Shown in pieces: positions 16,339 through 24,801 of a DNA stretch of 32,577 bases. Source of the DNA: Allosalinactinospora lopnorensis (GTDB taxonomy: Bacteria; Actinomycetota; Actinomycetes; Streptosporangiales; Streptosporangiaceae). The notes under the pieces were generated by a model, which saw only the letters and a list, made by a program, of their open reading frames with translations, did not search any database and was not told the DNA's origin. A program made the translations under genes and the position numbers. Where the stretch lies: contig NZ_LAJC01000072.1 in assembly GCF_000981225.1 (NCBI RefSeq), positions 1 to 32,577 of the forward strand, read 5' to 3'. How positions within the stretch are numbered: position 1 is the first letter of the stretch; each line of letters starts with the position of its first letter.

Positions 16339-17268
16339 TCACGCCTTCTGGTAGCGGGCCCCCAGACCACAGCTGTTCAGGTACTTGCGGGTGCGGACCG
16401 CGATCGGCTTCGGCACATCGAAGTCGCACGGGTAGAGGTCCTGCTCGACGATCACGAAGACCTGCGCGTCGACCTCGCTCAGCGCGTCGATCACCGAGGC
16501 CGGGGCGGGAACGCCCGCCGGCGGCTCGACGCAGACGCCGCGCTTGACCGCCTCGCCGAAGGAGAGGTTCTCCTCGGCGACCTGGGCGAGCACGTCGGGG
16601 TCCATCTGCTTGATGTGGACGTAGTCGACGCGCTCGGAGTAGCGGCGGATCAGGTCGACGGCGTCGCCGCCCCCGTAGGCCACGTGCCCGGTGTCCAGGC
16701 ACAGGGAGACGTAGTCGGGGTCGGTGCCGTCGAGGAACCGCTCGATCTCGGACTGGCTCTGGATGTGGGAATCGGCGTGCGAGTGCAGGCACAGCCGCAC
16801 GTCGTAGTCGTTGCGCAGGATCCTGCCGAGTTCGTTGGCGCCGCGGTGCACCGTCTGCCAGGCGTCCTCGCCCAGGGTCGGCGACTCGGAGTACTCGCCG
16901 GTCTTCTCGTCGCGGTACATCGGCGGGATGAACACCAGGTGGTGCGCCCCCACGGCCCTGGTCAGCTCGGCGACCTTGCGGACCGTGGACAGCATGCCGT
17001 CCCAGGCGTCCGCACGGTGCAGCGCGCCGAAGACGGTGCCGCCGGAGACCCGCAGGCCGCGCCTGCCCACCTCGTCGGCGAGCCGGTCCGGATCGGTGGG
17101 CAGGTAGCCGTAGGGGCCGATTTCCAGCCAGGAGTACCCGGCCTCGGCCAGCTCGTCGAGGAACCGGTACCAGGGGGTCTGGTGCTCGTCGTCGGGGAAC
17201 CAGACGCCCCAGGAGTCCGGAGCCGATCCCAGTACGAGCCTGCTCGCGGGCTCAGCGGCGCTAGCCAT
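16339..17268 (-). CDS. iolE: Inosose dehydratase-like TIM-barrel protein (IolE)
   Basis: This 309-residue sugar phosphate isomerase/epimerase-fold protein opens with GSAPDSWGVWFPDDE, resembling the N-terminal motif of myo-inosose-2 dehydratases. Further conserved blocks are GYSWLEIGPYGYLP, LCLHSHADSHI, SLCLDTGHVAYGGGD and VDYVHIKQMDP, which supply the likely Glu/Asp/His metal site. IolE dehydrates 2-keto-myo-inositol to the diketone that IolD opens. It lies 30 bases upstream of the next operon start region and 29 bases after iolA. The operon contains two TIM-barrel proteins; this one carries the IolE-like motif, so I assign the dehydratase here and IolH to the other. Confidence 0.82.
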   Translation of the reverse strand: MASAAEPASRLVLGSAPDSWGVWFPDDEHQTPWYRFLDELAEAGYSWLEIGPYGYLPTDPDRLADEVGRRGLRVSGGTVFGALHRADAWDGMLSTVRKVAELTRAVGAHHLVFIPPMYRDEKTGEYSESPTLGEDAWQTVHRGANELGRILRNDYDVRLCLHSHADSHIQSQSEIERFLDGTDPDYVSLCLDTGHVAYGGGDAVDLIRRYSERVDYVHIKQMDPDVLAQVAEENLSFGEAVKRGVCVEPPAGVPAPASVIDALSEVDAQVFVIVEQDLYPCDFDVPKPIAVRTRKYLNSCGLGARYQKA

Positions 17269-17297
17269 GTCGTCGCCTTTCTTCGCAAGGAGTGCGT

Positions 17298-18794
17298 TCA
17301 GTGCGCTGTGGGGAAGTTGAGCGCGGCCTCGACGGACCGGTTGACGTGCGGCCAGCGGCTGGTGATGACCTTGGCCCGGGTGTAGAAGTCGACCCCCTCG
17401 GGTCCGTGGATGTGCTTCTCGCCGAACAGCGAGTCCTTCCAGCCGCCGAAGGAGTAGTGCGACATCGGCACCGGGATCGGTACGTTGACGCCGACCATGC
17501 CGACCTTGACTCCGCGGTGGAACCGGCGGGCCGCCTCACCGTCGCTGGTGAAGACCGCGGTCCCGTTGCCGTAGGGGTTGGCGTTGATAAGCGCGATCGC
17601 CTCCTCGACACTGGACGAGCGCACGACCACCAGCAGCGGACCGAACACCTCGTCGTCGTAGACGCCCATGCCGGGCTTGACGTGGTCGATGAGGCTCGGG
17701 CCGACGAAGAAACCGTCCTCATGGCCGTCCACGGTGAGGTCGCGGCCGTCGACGACGACCCGCGCCCCCTGGCCGGCGCCGCCGGCCACGTAGTTCGCGA
17801 CCCGGTCGCGCGCCTGCGCGGTGATCACCGGCCCCATTTCGCTGGCCGGGTCGTCGCCGGGTCCGACCTTGATCGCCCTGGCCTTCTTCTCCAGCACCGG
17901 GACGAGCGCGTCGCCGGCGTCGCCGACGGCCACGGCCGCCGAGACCGCCATGCAGCGCTGCCCGGCGGAGCCGTAGGCGGCCGCGGTGAGCTGGTCGGCG
18001 GCGAAGTCCAGGTCGGCGTCGGGCAGCACCACGGCGTGGTTCTTCGCCCCGCCAAGGGCCTGCACCCGCTTACCTCGGGCGGTGGCCCGCTCGTGGACGT
18101 ACTTCGCGATCGGGGTGGAGCCCACGAAGGAGACCGCCGCGACATCGGCGTTCTCCAGCAGACCGTCAACGGCGGTCTTGTCGCCGTGCACGACGTTGAA
18201 CACGCCGCCGGGCAGGCCGGCCTCGGCGTAGAGCTCCGCCACGAAATTGGAGGCGGAGGGGTCGCGCTCGCTCGGCTTGAGCACGAACGTGTTCCCGCAG
18301 GCGATGGCGATCGGGTGCATCCACAGCGGCACCATGATCGGGAAGTTGAACGGGGTGATGCCGCCGACGACACCGAGCGGCTGGCGGTAGGAGAAGGAGT
18401 CGATGTCGCTGGAGACCTGGTCGGAATAGTCGCCCTTGAGCGCGCTGGTGATACCGCAGGCGAACTCGACGATCTCGCGGCCGCGGACGATCTCGCCCTT
18501 GGCGTCCTCGATCACCTTTCCGTGTTCGGCGGCGATGATCCGGGCCAGCTCGTCCTCGTGCTTGACCAGCAGCTCGCGCAGGGTGAACATGACGCGGGTC
18601 CGCTTGGTGAGCGAGGAGTCGCCCCAGGAGTCGAACGCCCTCGCGGCCGCCGACACCGCGGCGTCCACGTCCGCGCGCTCGGCCAGCAGGACTTCGGCCT
18701 GCCGCTCCCCCGTGGCCGGGTTCCATACCGGGGCGGTGCGGGTGGATCCGGCCGGGGTGAACGCCCCGTCGATCCAGTGTTGGATGGTCTTCAT
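17298..18794 (-). CDS. iolA: CoA-acylating methylmalonate/malonate-semialdehyde dehydrogenase
   Basis: This 498-residue aldehyde dehydrogenase converts malonate semialdehyde, the aldolase product of inositol breakdown, to acetyl-CoA and CO2 using NAD+ and CoA (also called MmsA). The catalytic cysteine is C281 in GSAGQRCMA; N150 lies in TPFNFPIMVPLWM, KPSERDPS is at about 173-180 and FVGST at 223-227. The usual general-base glutamate is replaced by GGAKNH at 248-253, as is characteristic of this CoA-dependent subfamily. The ATG at 18794 has GGAGGAAG just upstream; the frame runs on another 126 bases only as overlap with iolD. It can also serve valine degradation, but its position between iolD and iolE argues for inositol use. 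Confidence 0.95.
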   Translation of the reverse strand: MKTIQHWIDGAFTPAGSTRTAPVWNPATGERQAEVLLAERADVDAAVSAAARAFDSWGDSSLTKRTRVMFTLRELLVKHEDELARIIAAEHGKVIEDAKGEIVRGREIVEFACGITSALKGDYSDQVSSDIDSFSYRQPLGVVGGITPFNFPIMVPLWMHPIAIACGNTFVLKPSERDPSASNFVAELYAEAGLPGGVFNVVHGDKTAVDGLLENADVAAVSFVGSTPIAKYVHERATARGKRVQALGGAKNHAVVLPDADLDFAADQLTAAAYGSAGQRCMAVSAAVAVGDAGDALVPVLEKKARAIKVGPGDDPASEMGPVITAQARDRVANYVAGGAGQGARVVVDGRDLTVDGHEDGFFVGPSLIDHVKPGMGVYDDEVFGPLLVVVRSSSVEEAIALINANPYGNGTAVFTSDGEAARRFHRGVKVGMVGVNVPIPVPMSHYSFGGWKDSLFGEKHIHGPEGVDFYTRAKVITSRWPHVNRSVEAALNFPTAH

Positions 18795-18817
18795 CGCTTC
18801 TTCCTCCGCAGGACGCG

Positions 18818-20707
18818 TCACAGGTAGTGGCGCTGGTTTCGTTTGTGCTGGGCGTAGGTGCCGTAGGCGGTCCTGGTGCTGTCCAGCTCGGACACCTCGC
18901 TCACGGGCACGTCCCACCAACCGTGCGAGGGCGGGTTCGGTCCGTGCATGTCGGTCTCGATGTGCACGACCGTGGTGCTCTCGGCTGCCTTGGCCTGCGC
19001 GATGGCCTCGCGGAACTCCTTGATCCCGTGGGCTCTGACCACGCGGGCGCCGAGGCTGGCGGCGTTGGCCGCGAGGTCCACCGGCAGGGTCGCGCCTTCG
19101 AGGAGTCCGCTCTCGGGGTCGCGGTAGCGATACCTGGTCCCGAACCGCTGCGAGCCGAGTTCCTCCGAGAGTGATCCGATCGAGGCGAAACCGTGGTTCT
19201 GCACCACGATGATGACGACCTTGAGGCCTTCGGAGACCATCGTGGCGATCTCCTGCGCCATCATCAGGTACGAACCGTCGCCGACCAGGACGAACACCTC
19301 ACGGCTCGGGTCGGCCATCTTGACCCCGGTGCCGCTGGCGACCTCGTAGCCCATGCAGGAGTAGGCGTACTCGACGTGGTAGGCCTTCGGGTCGCTCGCC
19401 CGCCACAGCATCTGCAGGTCACCCGGCATGCTGCCGGCCGCGTTGATGACGACGTCGCGCTCGGCGATGCTCTCGTTCAGCGCGCCGAGGACAGCGGTCT
19501 GGGCGGGCAGCGGTTCGTGCTCGACGTGGTAGCACTCGTCGGTGATCCTCGCCCACTCCCGCGCCAGCTCCCGGACACGGGTCCGGTAGGCCGGCTCGAC
19601 CTCCCAGCCGTCCAGTTCCCGGCGCAGCGCCTCCAGGCCGGCGCGCGCATCGCCGACCAGTTGGGAGGCCGAGTGCTTGGCGGCGTCGAGCCGCGCCACG
19701 TTGAGGTTGACGAACTCGACATCGGGGTCGCCGAAAACGGTGTGGCTGGCGGTGGTGAAGTCGCTGTACCGGGTGCCGATGCCGAGCACCACGTCGGCTT
19801 CGCGGGCCAGCTCGTTGGCGCTCTTGGAACCGGTGGCGCCGATACCGCCGACCGCGCAGGGGTGGTCCCACTGCACCGCCCCCTTGCCGGCGTGCGTGTC
19901 CGCAACCGGAATGCCCGTCGCCTCGGCGAACTCGCGCAACTGCCGGCCGGCCTGCGCGTACACGACACCGCCGCCGGCGACGATCAGCGGCTTCCTCGCC
20001 TCGCGCAGTGTCTCGGCGGCGCGGGCGAGCGCGGCCGGGTCCGGCACCGGTCGATCGATGTGCCACACGCGCCCGCGGAAGAGCTCCACCGGCCAGTCGT
20101 GGGCCTCGGCCTGCACGTCCTGCGGCAGGCAGAGGGTGACCGCACCGGTCTCCACCGGGTCGGTCAGCATCCGCAGAGCGGCCAGTGCCGCGGGGATGAG
20201 CTGTTCGGGGCGGGTGACGCGGTCCCAGTACTTCGACACCGGGCGCAGGGCGTCGTTGACGGTGACGTCGCCGCCGCGGGTGTCCTCCAGCTGCTGCAGG
20301 ACCGGGTCCGGTCCCCGGGTAGCGAACATGTCACTCGGCAGCAGCAGCACCGGAACGCGGTTGGTGGTGGCCAGCGCGGCGCCGGTGACCATGTTGGTCG
20401 ACCCCGGGCCCGTCGAAGCGGTGCACGCGAACGCCTGCAGCCGGTCACGCATCTTCGCGAAGGCCGCGGAGGTGTGCACCATGCCCTGCTCGTTGCGGGC
20501 CAGGTAGTACGGCAGGTCGGCCTCGCCGGTCCTGGCCGCCTGCAGCAGCGCCTGCCCGAGCCCGGCCACGTTGCCGTGGCCGAAGATGCCCCAGACACCG
20601 GGGATCAGTCGCTGCTCAACGCCGTCACGCTCGGAGTACTGCGCTGCCAGGAAGCGCACCAGCGCCTGCGCGGTCGTCAGGCGAACGGTCTCGCTCAACG
20701 CCGTCAC
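18818..20707 (-). CDS. iolD: 3D-(3,5/4)-trihydroxycyclohexane-1,2-dione hydrolase
   Basis: This 629-residue thiamine-diphosphate enzyme opens the inositol-derived diketone ring to 5-deoxy-glucuronic acid. The N-terminal ThDP domain carries VWGIFGHGNVAGLG and the glutamate in YYLARNEQGMVH that activates the cofactor. The C-terminal ThDP-binding motif is VLVGDGSYLMMAQEI, ending with IIVVQNHG. Length and domain order match IolD. The GTG start overlaps the iolB stop by 4 bases (GTGA), with GGGAAGG before it. It is followed by iolA after 23 bases. I see no truncation or missing motif. Confidence 0.96.
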   Translation of the reverse strand: MTALSETVRLTTAQALVRFLAAQYSERDGVEQRLIPGVWGIFGHGNVAGLGQALLQAARTGEADLPYYLARNEQGMVHTSAAFAKMRDRLQAFACTASTGPGSTNMVTGAALATTNRVPVLLLPSDMFATRGPDPVLQQLEDTRGGDVTVNDALRPVSKYWDRVTRPEQLIPAALAALRMLTDPVETGAVTLCLPQDVQAEAHDWPVELFRGRVWHIDRPVPDPAALARAAETLREARKPLIVAGGGVVYAQAGRQLREFAEATGIPVADTHAGKGAVQWDHPCAVGGIGATGSKSANELAREADVVLGIGTRYSDFTTASHTVFGDPDVEFVNLNVARLDAAKHSASQLVGDARAGLEALRRELDGWEVEPAYRTRVRELAREWARITDECYHVEHEPLPAQTAVLGALNESIAERDVVINAAGSMPGDLQMLWRASDPKAYHVEYAYSCMGYEVASGTGVKMADPSREVFVLVGDGSYLMMAQEIATMVSEGLKVVIIVVQNHGFASIGSLSEELGSQRFGTRYRYRDPESGLLEGATLPVDLAANAASLGARVVRAHGIKEFREAIAQAKAAESTTVVHIETDMHGPNPPSHGWWDVPVSEVSELDSTRTAYGTYAQHKRNQRHYL

Positions 20708-21593
20708 CTTCCCTTCCCGTTCGCCGTGTAGAGCGGAAGCCGCGGGTCGATGTCCTGGTCGGCCCAGGTCTGCCGGATCCAGCCGTGCGCGGGGTCGTCA
20801 CAGATGAGCCAGGCTCTCTCCGCGCCGGGGCCGGCCATGACGTTGAGGTAGTAGAGGTCGTATCCGGGGACGGCCATGGACGGGCCGTGCCAGCCGTGCG
20901 GGATGAGTACGACGTCCTCCCGCCGCACTTCGGCGAGGACGTCGATCGGTCGGTCCCTGGTCCCGTAGACCCTCTGGTATCCGAGGCCCGGACCCTGCGG
21001 GCCGTCGGCGACCTCGAAGTAGTAGATCTCCTCCAGCTCGCACTGGGTCTCGGTGGCCTCGTCGTGCTTGTGCGGCGGGTAGGAGGACCAGTTGGCCCCG
21101 GGGGTGAGCACCTCGCAGGAGATGAGCTTGTCGGCCTCGAAGGTCTGCGGGGTGCAGAAGTTGTTGACCTGGCGGCTGCACTGGCCCGCGCCGCGCAGCT
21201 CGACCGGGACGTCCTCGGCCGGCCCGTAGCGCGCCTCCAGCCGCCGCTCGCAGCGGGCGGACGGAAGCGCGAACCGGCCGCCTCGTTCGCTGCTGACCGT
21301 GGCGCGGGCGTCGCGGGGCAGGTAGCGAAGTCGGTGACGCGGGAGAAGACGTCGCCTCGGCCCTCGATCTCGAACACCCGGCCGTCGCAGCGCACCGTGC
21401 AGCCGCCGTTGAGCGGCAGCACCAGCATTTCGTCCGCGCCGGTCTCGATCTCCGAGCCGCCGCCGGCCGGTAATTCCAGCACTTTCAGCCCGGAGTAGCC
21501 CCAGCCGGCGGACTCCGGGGTGACGACGGTGCGGAACCGCCCGGAGGCGGTGCTCCCGGCCGGCAGGTAGTACTTGCTCGTCGAAGCGGTCAC
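20704..21593 (-). pseudogene. iolB: 5-deoxy-glucuronate isomerase, single-base frameshift (iolB)
   Basis: IolB isomerises 5-deoxy-glucuronate to 2-deoxy-5-keto-gluconate. The first part (SKYYLPAGSTASGRFRTVV to RVTDFA) is read in one frame and the rest (YLPRDARATVSSERGG, then PPHKHDEATETQ, ELEEIYYFE and PHGWHGPSMAVPGYD with the metal-binding His/Glu residues) in another. The break is at 21324/21325, where GACTTCGC is followed directly by TACCTG; one extra base (probably C) restores a 296-residue protein, the family's usual length. Both halves look fully conserved, so this is either a sequencing error or a very recent mutation. ATG 21593 overlaps the aldolase stop as ATGA. If the shift is real, the inositol pathway would be blocked at this step. 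Confidence 0.9.
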
Positions 21594-22465
21594 AGCAACC
21601 TCGCAGCGGTGTCAACGGCGGCAACGACATCGTCGTCGACGGGGTACAACAGGGATCGGCCGACGACCAGGCCTTTCACAGTGGGGGCTTTCAGCGCATC
21701 GGCCCAGCGGCCGTACGTGGCGTCCGGGTCGGCGGAGACCTCTCCGCCGAGCAGCAGGGCCGGCAGGGTAGAGGCCGACATCACCCGCTCCATCTCCTCC
21801 ACCACCGGGACCTTCAGCCAGGTGTAGGCGGAGGCGTTGCCGATACCGGAAGCGATGGCCACGGCCCTGGTCATGGCGTCCGGGGTGAGGTCGTTCTTCA
21901 CGGCGCCGTCGCTGCGGTGCGAGATGAACGGCTCGACCATGGCCATGAGGCGGGCGGCGTTGAGTTCGTTGACGGCCCCGGCGCAGGCGGCGAGGGTCGG
22001 CGCGGTGCGATCGTCGTTGTAGTCGATGCGCAGCAGCATCTTGCCGCCGTCGAACCCCATGTTCCCGATGGCGGCCGTGTCGTAGGCGGTGAACCGGTCG
22101 TCCATCTCGAAGACGGCCCCGGCGAGCCCGCCGCGGTTCATCGAACCGATGACGGTCTTGCCGTCGAGCGCTCCCAGCAGCAGCAGGTCCTCCAGGATGT
22201 CCGCGGTGCCCAGCACACCGGTGACACCCGGGCGGGCGAGCGCGGCGCACAGCCGGTCGAGCAGATCGGCGCGGTCGGCCATGGCCATCGGCCGGTCCCC
22301 CGACCTGAGTGCGCCGCGCGCCGGGTGATCGGCGGCGATGATCATCGCCTTGCCGTTCTCCCCCACCGGGGAGGTCGGCCTGACGCGCCTGGCGGCGGCC
22401 CGGGCGATCTCTCCGGGATCGTGCACCCGGGTGTCGACGATGCCGCGCAGCAGCTCAGCCGCCAT
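21590..22465 (-). CDS. Cgl0158-family (beta/alpha)8-barrel aldolase-like protein
   Basis: This 291-residue protein resembles the Cgl0158 family found in actinobacterial inositol clusters, often annotated as deoxyribose-phosphate-aldolase-like. Visible landmarks are AMIIAADHPARGAL (about 40-53), GVLGTADILEDLLLLGALDGK, KMLLRIDYNDD, YTWLKVPVVEEM and ALLLGGEVSADPD near the C-terminus. Its place between iolC and iolB suggests that it cleaves 2-deoxy-5-keto-gluconate 6-phosphate to DHAP and malonate semialdehyde, the job of IolJ in Bacillus; this is inference. It overlaps iolC by 11 bases and iolB by 4, showing tight translational coupling. Confidence 0.8.
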   Translation of the reverse strand: MAAELLRGIVDTRVHDPGEIARAAARRVRPTSPVGENGKAMIIAADHPARGALRSGDRPMAMADRADLLDRLCAALARPGVTGVLGTADILEDLLLLGALDGKTVIGSMNRGGLAGAVFEMDDRFTAYDTAAIGNMGFDGGKMLLRIDYNDDRTAPTLAACAGAVNELNAARLMAMVEPFISHRSDGAVKNDLTPDAMTRAVAIASGIGNASAYTWLKVPVVEEMERVMSASTLPALLLGGEVSADPDATYGRWADALKAPTVKGLVVGRSLLYPVDDDVVAAVDTAARLL

Positions 22466-23435
22466 GGTCCACCTCCCGCAGTTCGGCCTCGACCTCGTCC
22501 TCCGTCGGCATCGCGTCGGAGCAGGAAAGGCGGGAGGCCACGATCGCGCCCGCCGCGTTGGCGAACCGCATGATCCGTTCGGTGTCCCAACCGGCCAGCA
22601 GCCCGTGGCAGAGCGCGCCGCCGAAGGCGTCGCCCGCGCCGAGCCCGTTGACCACGTCGACGTGCACCGGGGGGACGTGCACGTCGCCGGAGCCGTCCAC
22701 CGCGAGGACGCCCTCGGGCCCCTGCTTGATGACGGCCAGCTCGATGCCGAGGTCCTTCGCGGCCTTGGCGGCCGCGTGCGGGTCGCTCTGGCCGACGGCG
22801 GTCTCCCACTCGTCGAGGTTTCCGGCTGCCACGGTCACGTGGGGCAGTGCCTGGCGCACCCACTCGCGCGCCTCTTCCCTGGACTCCCAGAACATCGGCC
22901 GGTAGTCGAGATCGATCACGGTAGTGCCGTTCCGGCCGCGGGCCTTGAGGGCTTCGAGGGTCGCGGTGCGGCTGGGCTCCTGGCACAGGCCCGTTACCGT
23001 CACCCAGAAGATGCCGGCTTCGCGGATCGCGTCGTAGTCCAGCTCCTCGGGGCGGATCTCCAGGTCGGGGGCTTTGGGCTCCCGGTAGAAGTAGAGGGGG
23101 AAGTCGTCGGGCGGGAAGATCTCGCAGAACGTCACGGGTGTGTTCAGTCCGGCCACGTCGCTGACGAAGCGGTCGTCCACCCCGTAGTCCCGCAGCGCCT
23201 GGTGGATGAACCGGCCGAAGGGGTCCTTGCCGGTCCGGGTGATCACGGCCGACCGCCGGCCGTAGCGGGCGGCCGCGACAGCGACGTTGGTGGGACTGCC
23301 TCCGATGAATTTCCCGAAGGACCGCACCCACTCCAAGCCGACACCGACCTGTTCGGGGTAGATGTCCACGCCCACGCGACCCATGGTGATGACCTCGAAA
23401 GGGCCATCCGAGCGTCGGCGCTCACTGGCTTCCAC
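22455..23435 (-). CDS. iolC: 5-dehydro-2-deoxygluconokinase (PfkB family)
   Basis: This 326-residue ribokinase-fold kinase phosphorylates 2-deoxy-5-keto-gluconate in inositol catabolism. It shows the PfkB signature 1 region (FGKFIGGSPTNVAVAAARYG) and signature 2 with the catalytic base (NGLGAGDAFGGAL). VDIYPEQVGVGLEWVRSF near the N-terminus is typical of IolC. The start is GTG 23435 with GGAGG 7 bases upstream; the frame runs on upstream through the damaged end of the preceding dehydrogenase, but this is not part of iolC. It lies 14 bases after a possible small ORF and overlaps the aldolase by 11 bases. Confidence 0.93.
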   Translation of the reverse strand: MEASERRRSDGPFEVITMGRVGVDIYPEQVGVGLEWVRSFGKFIGGSPTNVAVAAARYGRRSAVITRTGKDPFGRFIHQALRDYGVDDRFVSDVAGLNTPVTFCEIFPPDDFPLYFYREPKAPDLEIRPEELDYDAIREAGIFWVTVTGLCQEPSRTATLEALKARGRNGTTVIDLDYRPMFWESREEAREWVRQALPHVTVAAGNLDEWETAVGQSDPHAAAKAAKDLGIELAVIKQGPEGVLAVDGSGDVHVPPVHVDVVNGLGAGDAFGGALCHGLLAGWDTERIMRFANAAGAIVASRLSCSDAMPTEDEVEAELREVDHGG

Positions 23436-23449
23436 TTGAACCTCCGTTG

Positions 23450-23620
23450 TTAGCGGTGCTTCGGATCGCCGCCCTCTCCGCGTCCGGCATCCGGTGTGCG
23501 GTGCGGTTTGCACCGAGACGACCGGCGTGCTCCGCTCCCGCCGGACGAAGGGCGGCTGCCGAACGCCGGCCCGGGCGGAACCGCCAGAGTGCCGCGCGGC
23601 GACGCCGCTTCCGCGGTCAT
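23450..23620 (-). CDS. Possible 56-residue ORF between the dehydrogenase and iolC
   Basis: ATG 23620 is preceded by the excellent ribosome binding site GGAGGAGAAGG, lies 45 bases after the corrected end of the dehydrogenase and stops 14 bases before iolC. The predicted peptide is rich in Gly, Ser, Arg and Pro with no recognisable domain or membrane segment. It may be a small protein, a translational coupling leader, or only intergenic sequence that happens to be open in GC-rich DNA. The ribosome binding site is the sole positive evidence. Confidence 0.3.
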   Translation of the reverse strand: MTAEAASPRGTLAVPPGPAFGSRPSSGGSGARRSSRCKPHRTPDAGRGEGGDPKHR

Positions 23621-23664
23621 CCTTCTCCTCCCTCCGGGACGTCGGCGGTCGTCTGGCGGCCGTA

Positions 23665-24673
23665 CTACCCGGCCGGACGGACCTCGCCGACCCGCATCGG
23701 GCGCCCTTCCCGCATCGAGGTGTCGGCGGCGTCCGCCACGAGCACGGCCTCCAGGCGTCGGCGACCGTGCACGGGCTGCCCGTCTCGCCCTTGACCATCC
23801 GCAGGAAGGCGGCGATCTCCGCCTCGTAGGCCGGAGTGAACCGGGACCAGAACTCCTGCCAGGCTCGCCCCGAGGGAAGTCCACGTCCGGTTCCGCCGAC
23901 ACCAGCGCGGCTCGCTGGTCCAGGCCGACGGCCATCGTGCCGCGCGATCCGGCGAGTTCCATGCGGACGTCGTACCCGCCGCCGTTGTAGCGGGACCCCT
24001 GCAGGGTGACCACTGTTCCGTCGTCCATCCGGAGCACGGCCGCGGTGGTGTCCACGTCTCCGGCCTCCGCGAAGTAGCCGGCGCCCCGGTTCGCGCCGTA
24101 GGCGTAGACCTCCTCGATCTCCCTGCCCGTCACCCAGCGCAGGATGTCGAAGTCGTGCACGTGGCAGTCGCGGAAGATCCCGCCGGAATCGGGGATGTAT
24201 CCGGCGGGCGGCGGCGCGGCATCGCAGGTGACGGCGTGCACCCGGTGCAGCTCGCCGAGCCTTCCGTCGCGCAGGGCCTGGCGCGCTCGCGTGTAGCCGG
24301 GGTCGAATCGGCGCATGAAGCCGATGTGGACGGGTGTGCCCGCTCTCTCGACCTCGCGCAGCACCTCGACCGTCGTGGGAACGTCCGGCGCCACCGGCTT
24401 CTCGCAGAAGACCGGGATGCCGGCCCGCACGCCGGACAGGATCAGGCCGGGGTGCGCCGGCGTGGCCGCGGCGATCACCAGGCCGTCGATGGCTCCCGGG
24501 GTGAACAGCCCCTCGGTGTCGCCCACCATGTGGGCGCCCACGCGTCCGGCGACCACTCGGGCCCGTTCGCTGTCGGTGTCGGAGAGAACCAGCTCGGACA
24601 CTTCCGGGCGCGCCGCGAGCGCCGCCGCGTGGGAGGCCCCGATCCGTCCGGCACCGACAAGACCGATCCGCAT
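23665..24673 (-). pseudogene. Gfo/Idh/MocA inositol dehydrogenase with two single-base frameshifts
   Basis: This first gene of the inositol operon encodes an IolG-like NAD(P)-dependent dehydrogenase: GLVGAGRIGASHA (Rossmann), VFCEKPVAPD (EKP motif), HIGFMRRFDPGYTRA and HVHDFDILRW (Asp/His). After DVDFPRGEP the frame breaks at 23861/23862. WQEFWSRFTPAYEAEIAAF continues in a second frame to TVADA, and a second break at 23753/23754 leads to LEAVLVADAADTSMREGRP and the stop at 23665. Restoring one base at each site gives 336 residues, exactly the length of the intact iolG product. At both sites CCCTGG appears to have become CCTGG. The start is ATG 24673 with GGAGG about 8 bases upstream. It may act on another inositol isomer. 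Error or genuine decay cannot be told apart from the sequence alone. Confidence 0.88.
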
Positions 24674-24742
24674 GACCCGTTCCTCCCTCCGGGTTGAGCT
24701 GGGTCTCACATACCTGTTCCGTGCGTCACAGGCTTGAGGGAA

Positions 24743-24771
24743 TTTCTACGCCTCCGTTAATCACTTGTCAA
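24743..24771 (-). promoter_or_regulatory. Promoter of the inositol operon
   Basis: On the minus strand a perfect -35 TTGACA (24766-24771) is separated by exactly 17 bases from TAGAAA (24743-24748). This would start transcription near 24736, about 63 bases before the first gene's ATG. It is an unusually consensus-like housekeeping promoter for an actinomycete. Confidence 0.7.
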
Positions 24772-24776
24772 CAGAT

Positions 24777-24786
24777 TGTCTAGACA
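24777..24786. promoter_or_regulatory. GntR/HutC-type operator palindrome TGTCTAGACA
   Basis: This perfect 10-base palindrome contains GTCTAGAC, which matches the GT-N-TA-N-AC operator pattern known for the HutC subfamily of GntR regulators. It lies 5 bases from the operon -35 element and between the two divergent promoters. This makes it the probable binding site of the adjacent GntR protein. I saw no second copy elsewhere in the window. Confidence 0.65.
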
Positions 24787-24801
24787 TACTTACGTCGTGA
24801 T

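Noticed and set aside
20704-24673. Programmed ribosomal frameshifting as an explanation for the broken iolB and dehydrogenase genes
   Set aside because: There is no slippery heptamer at the break points, three events would be needed within one operon, and these families are normally read in one frame.
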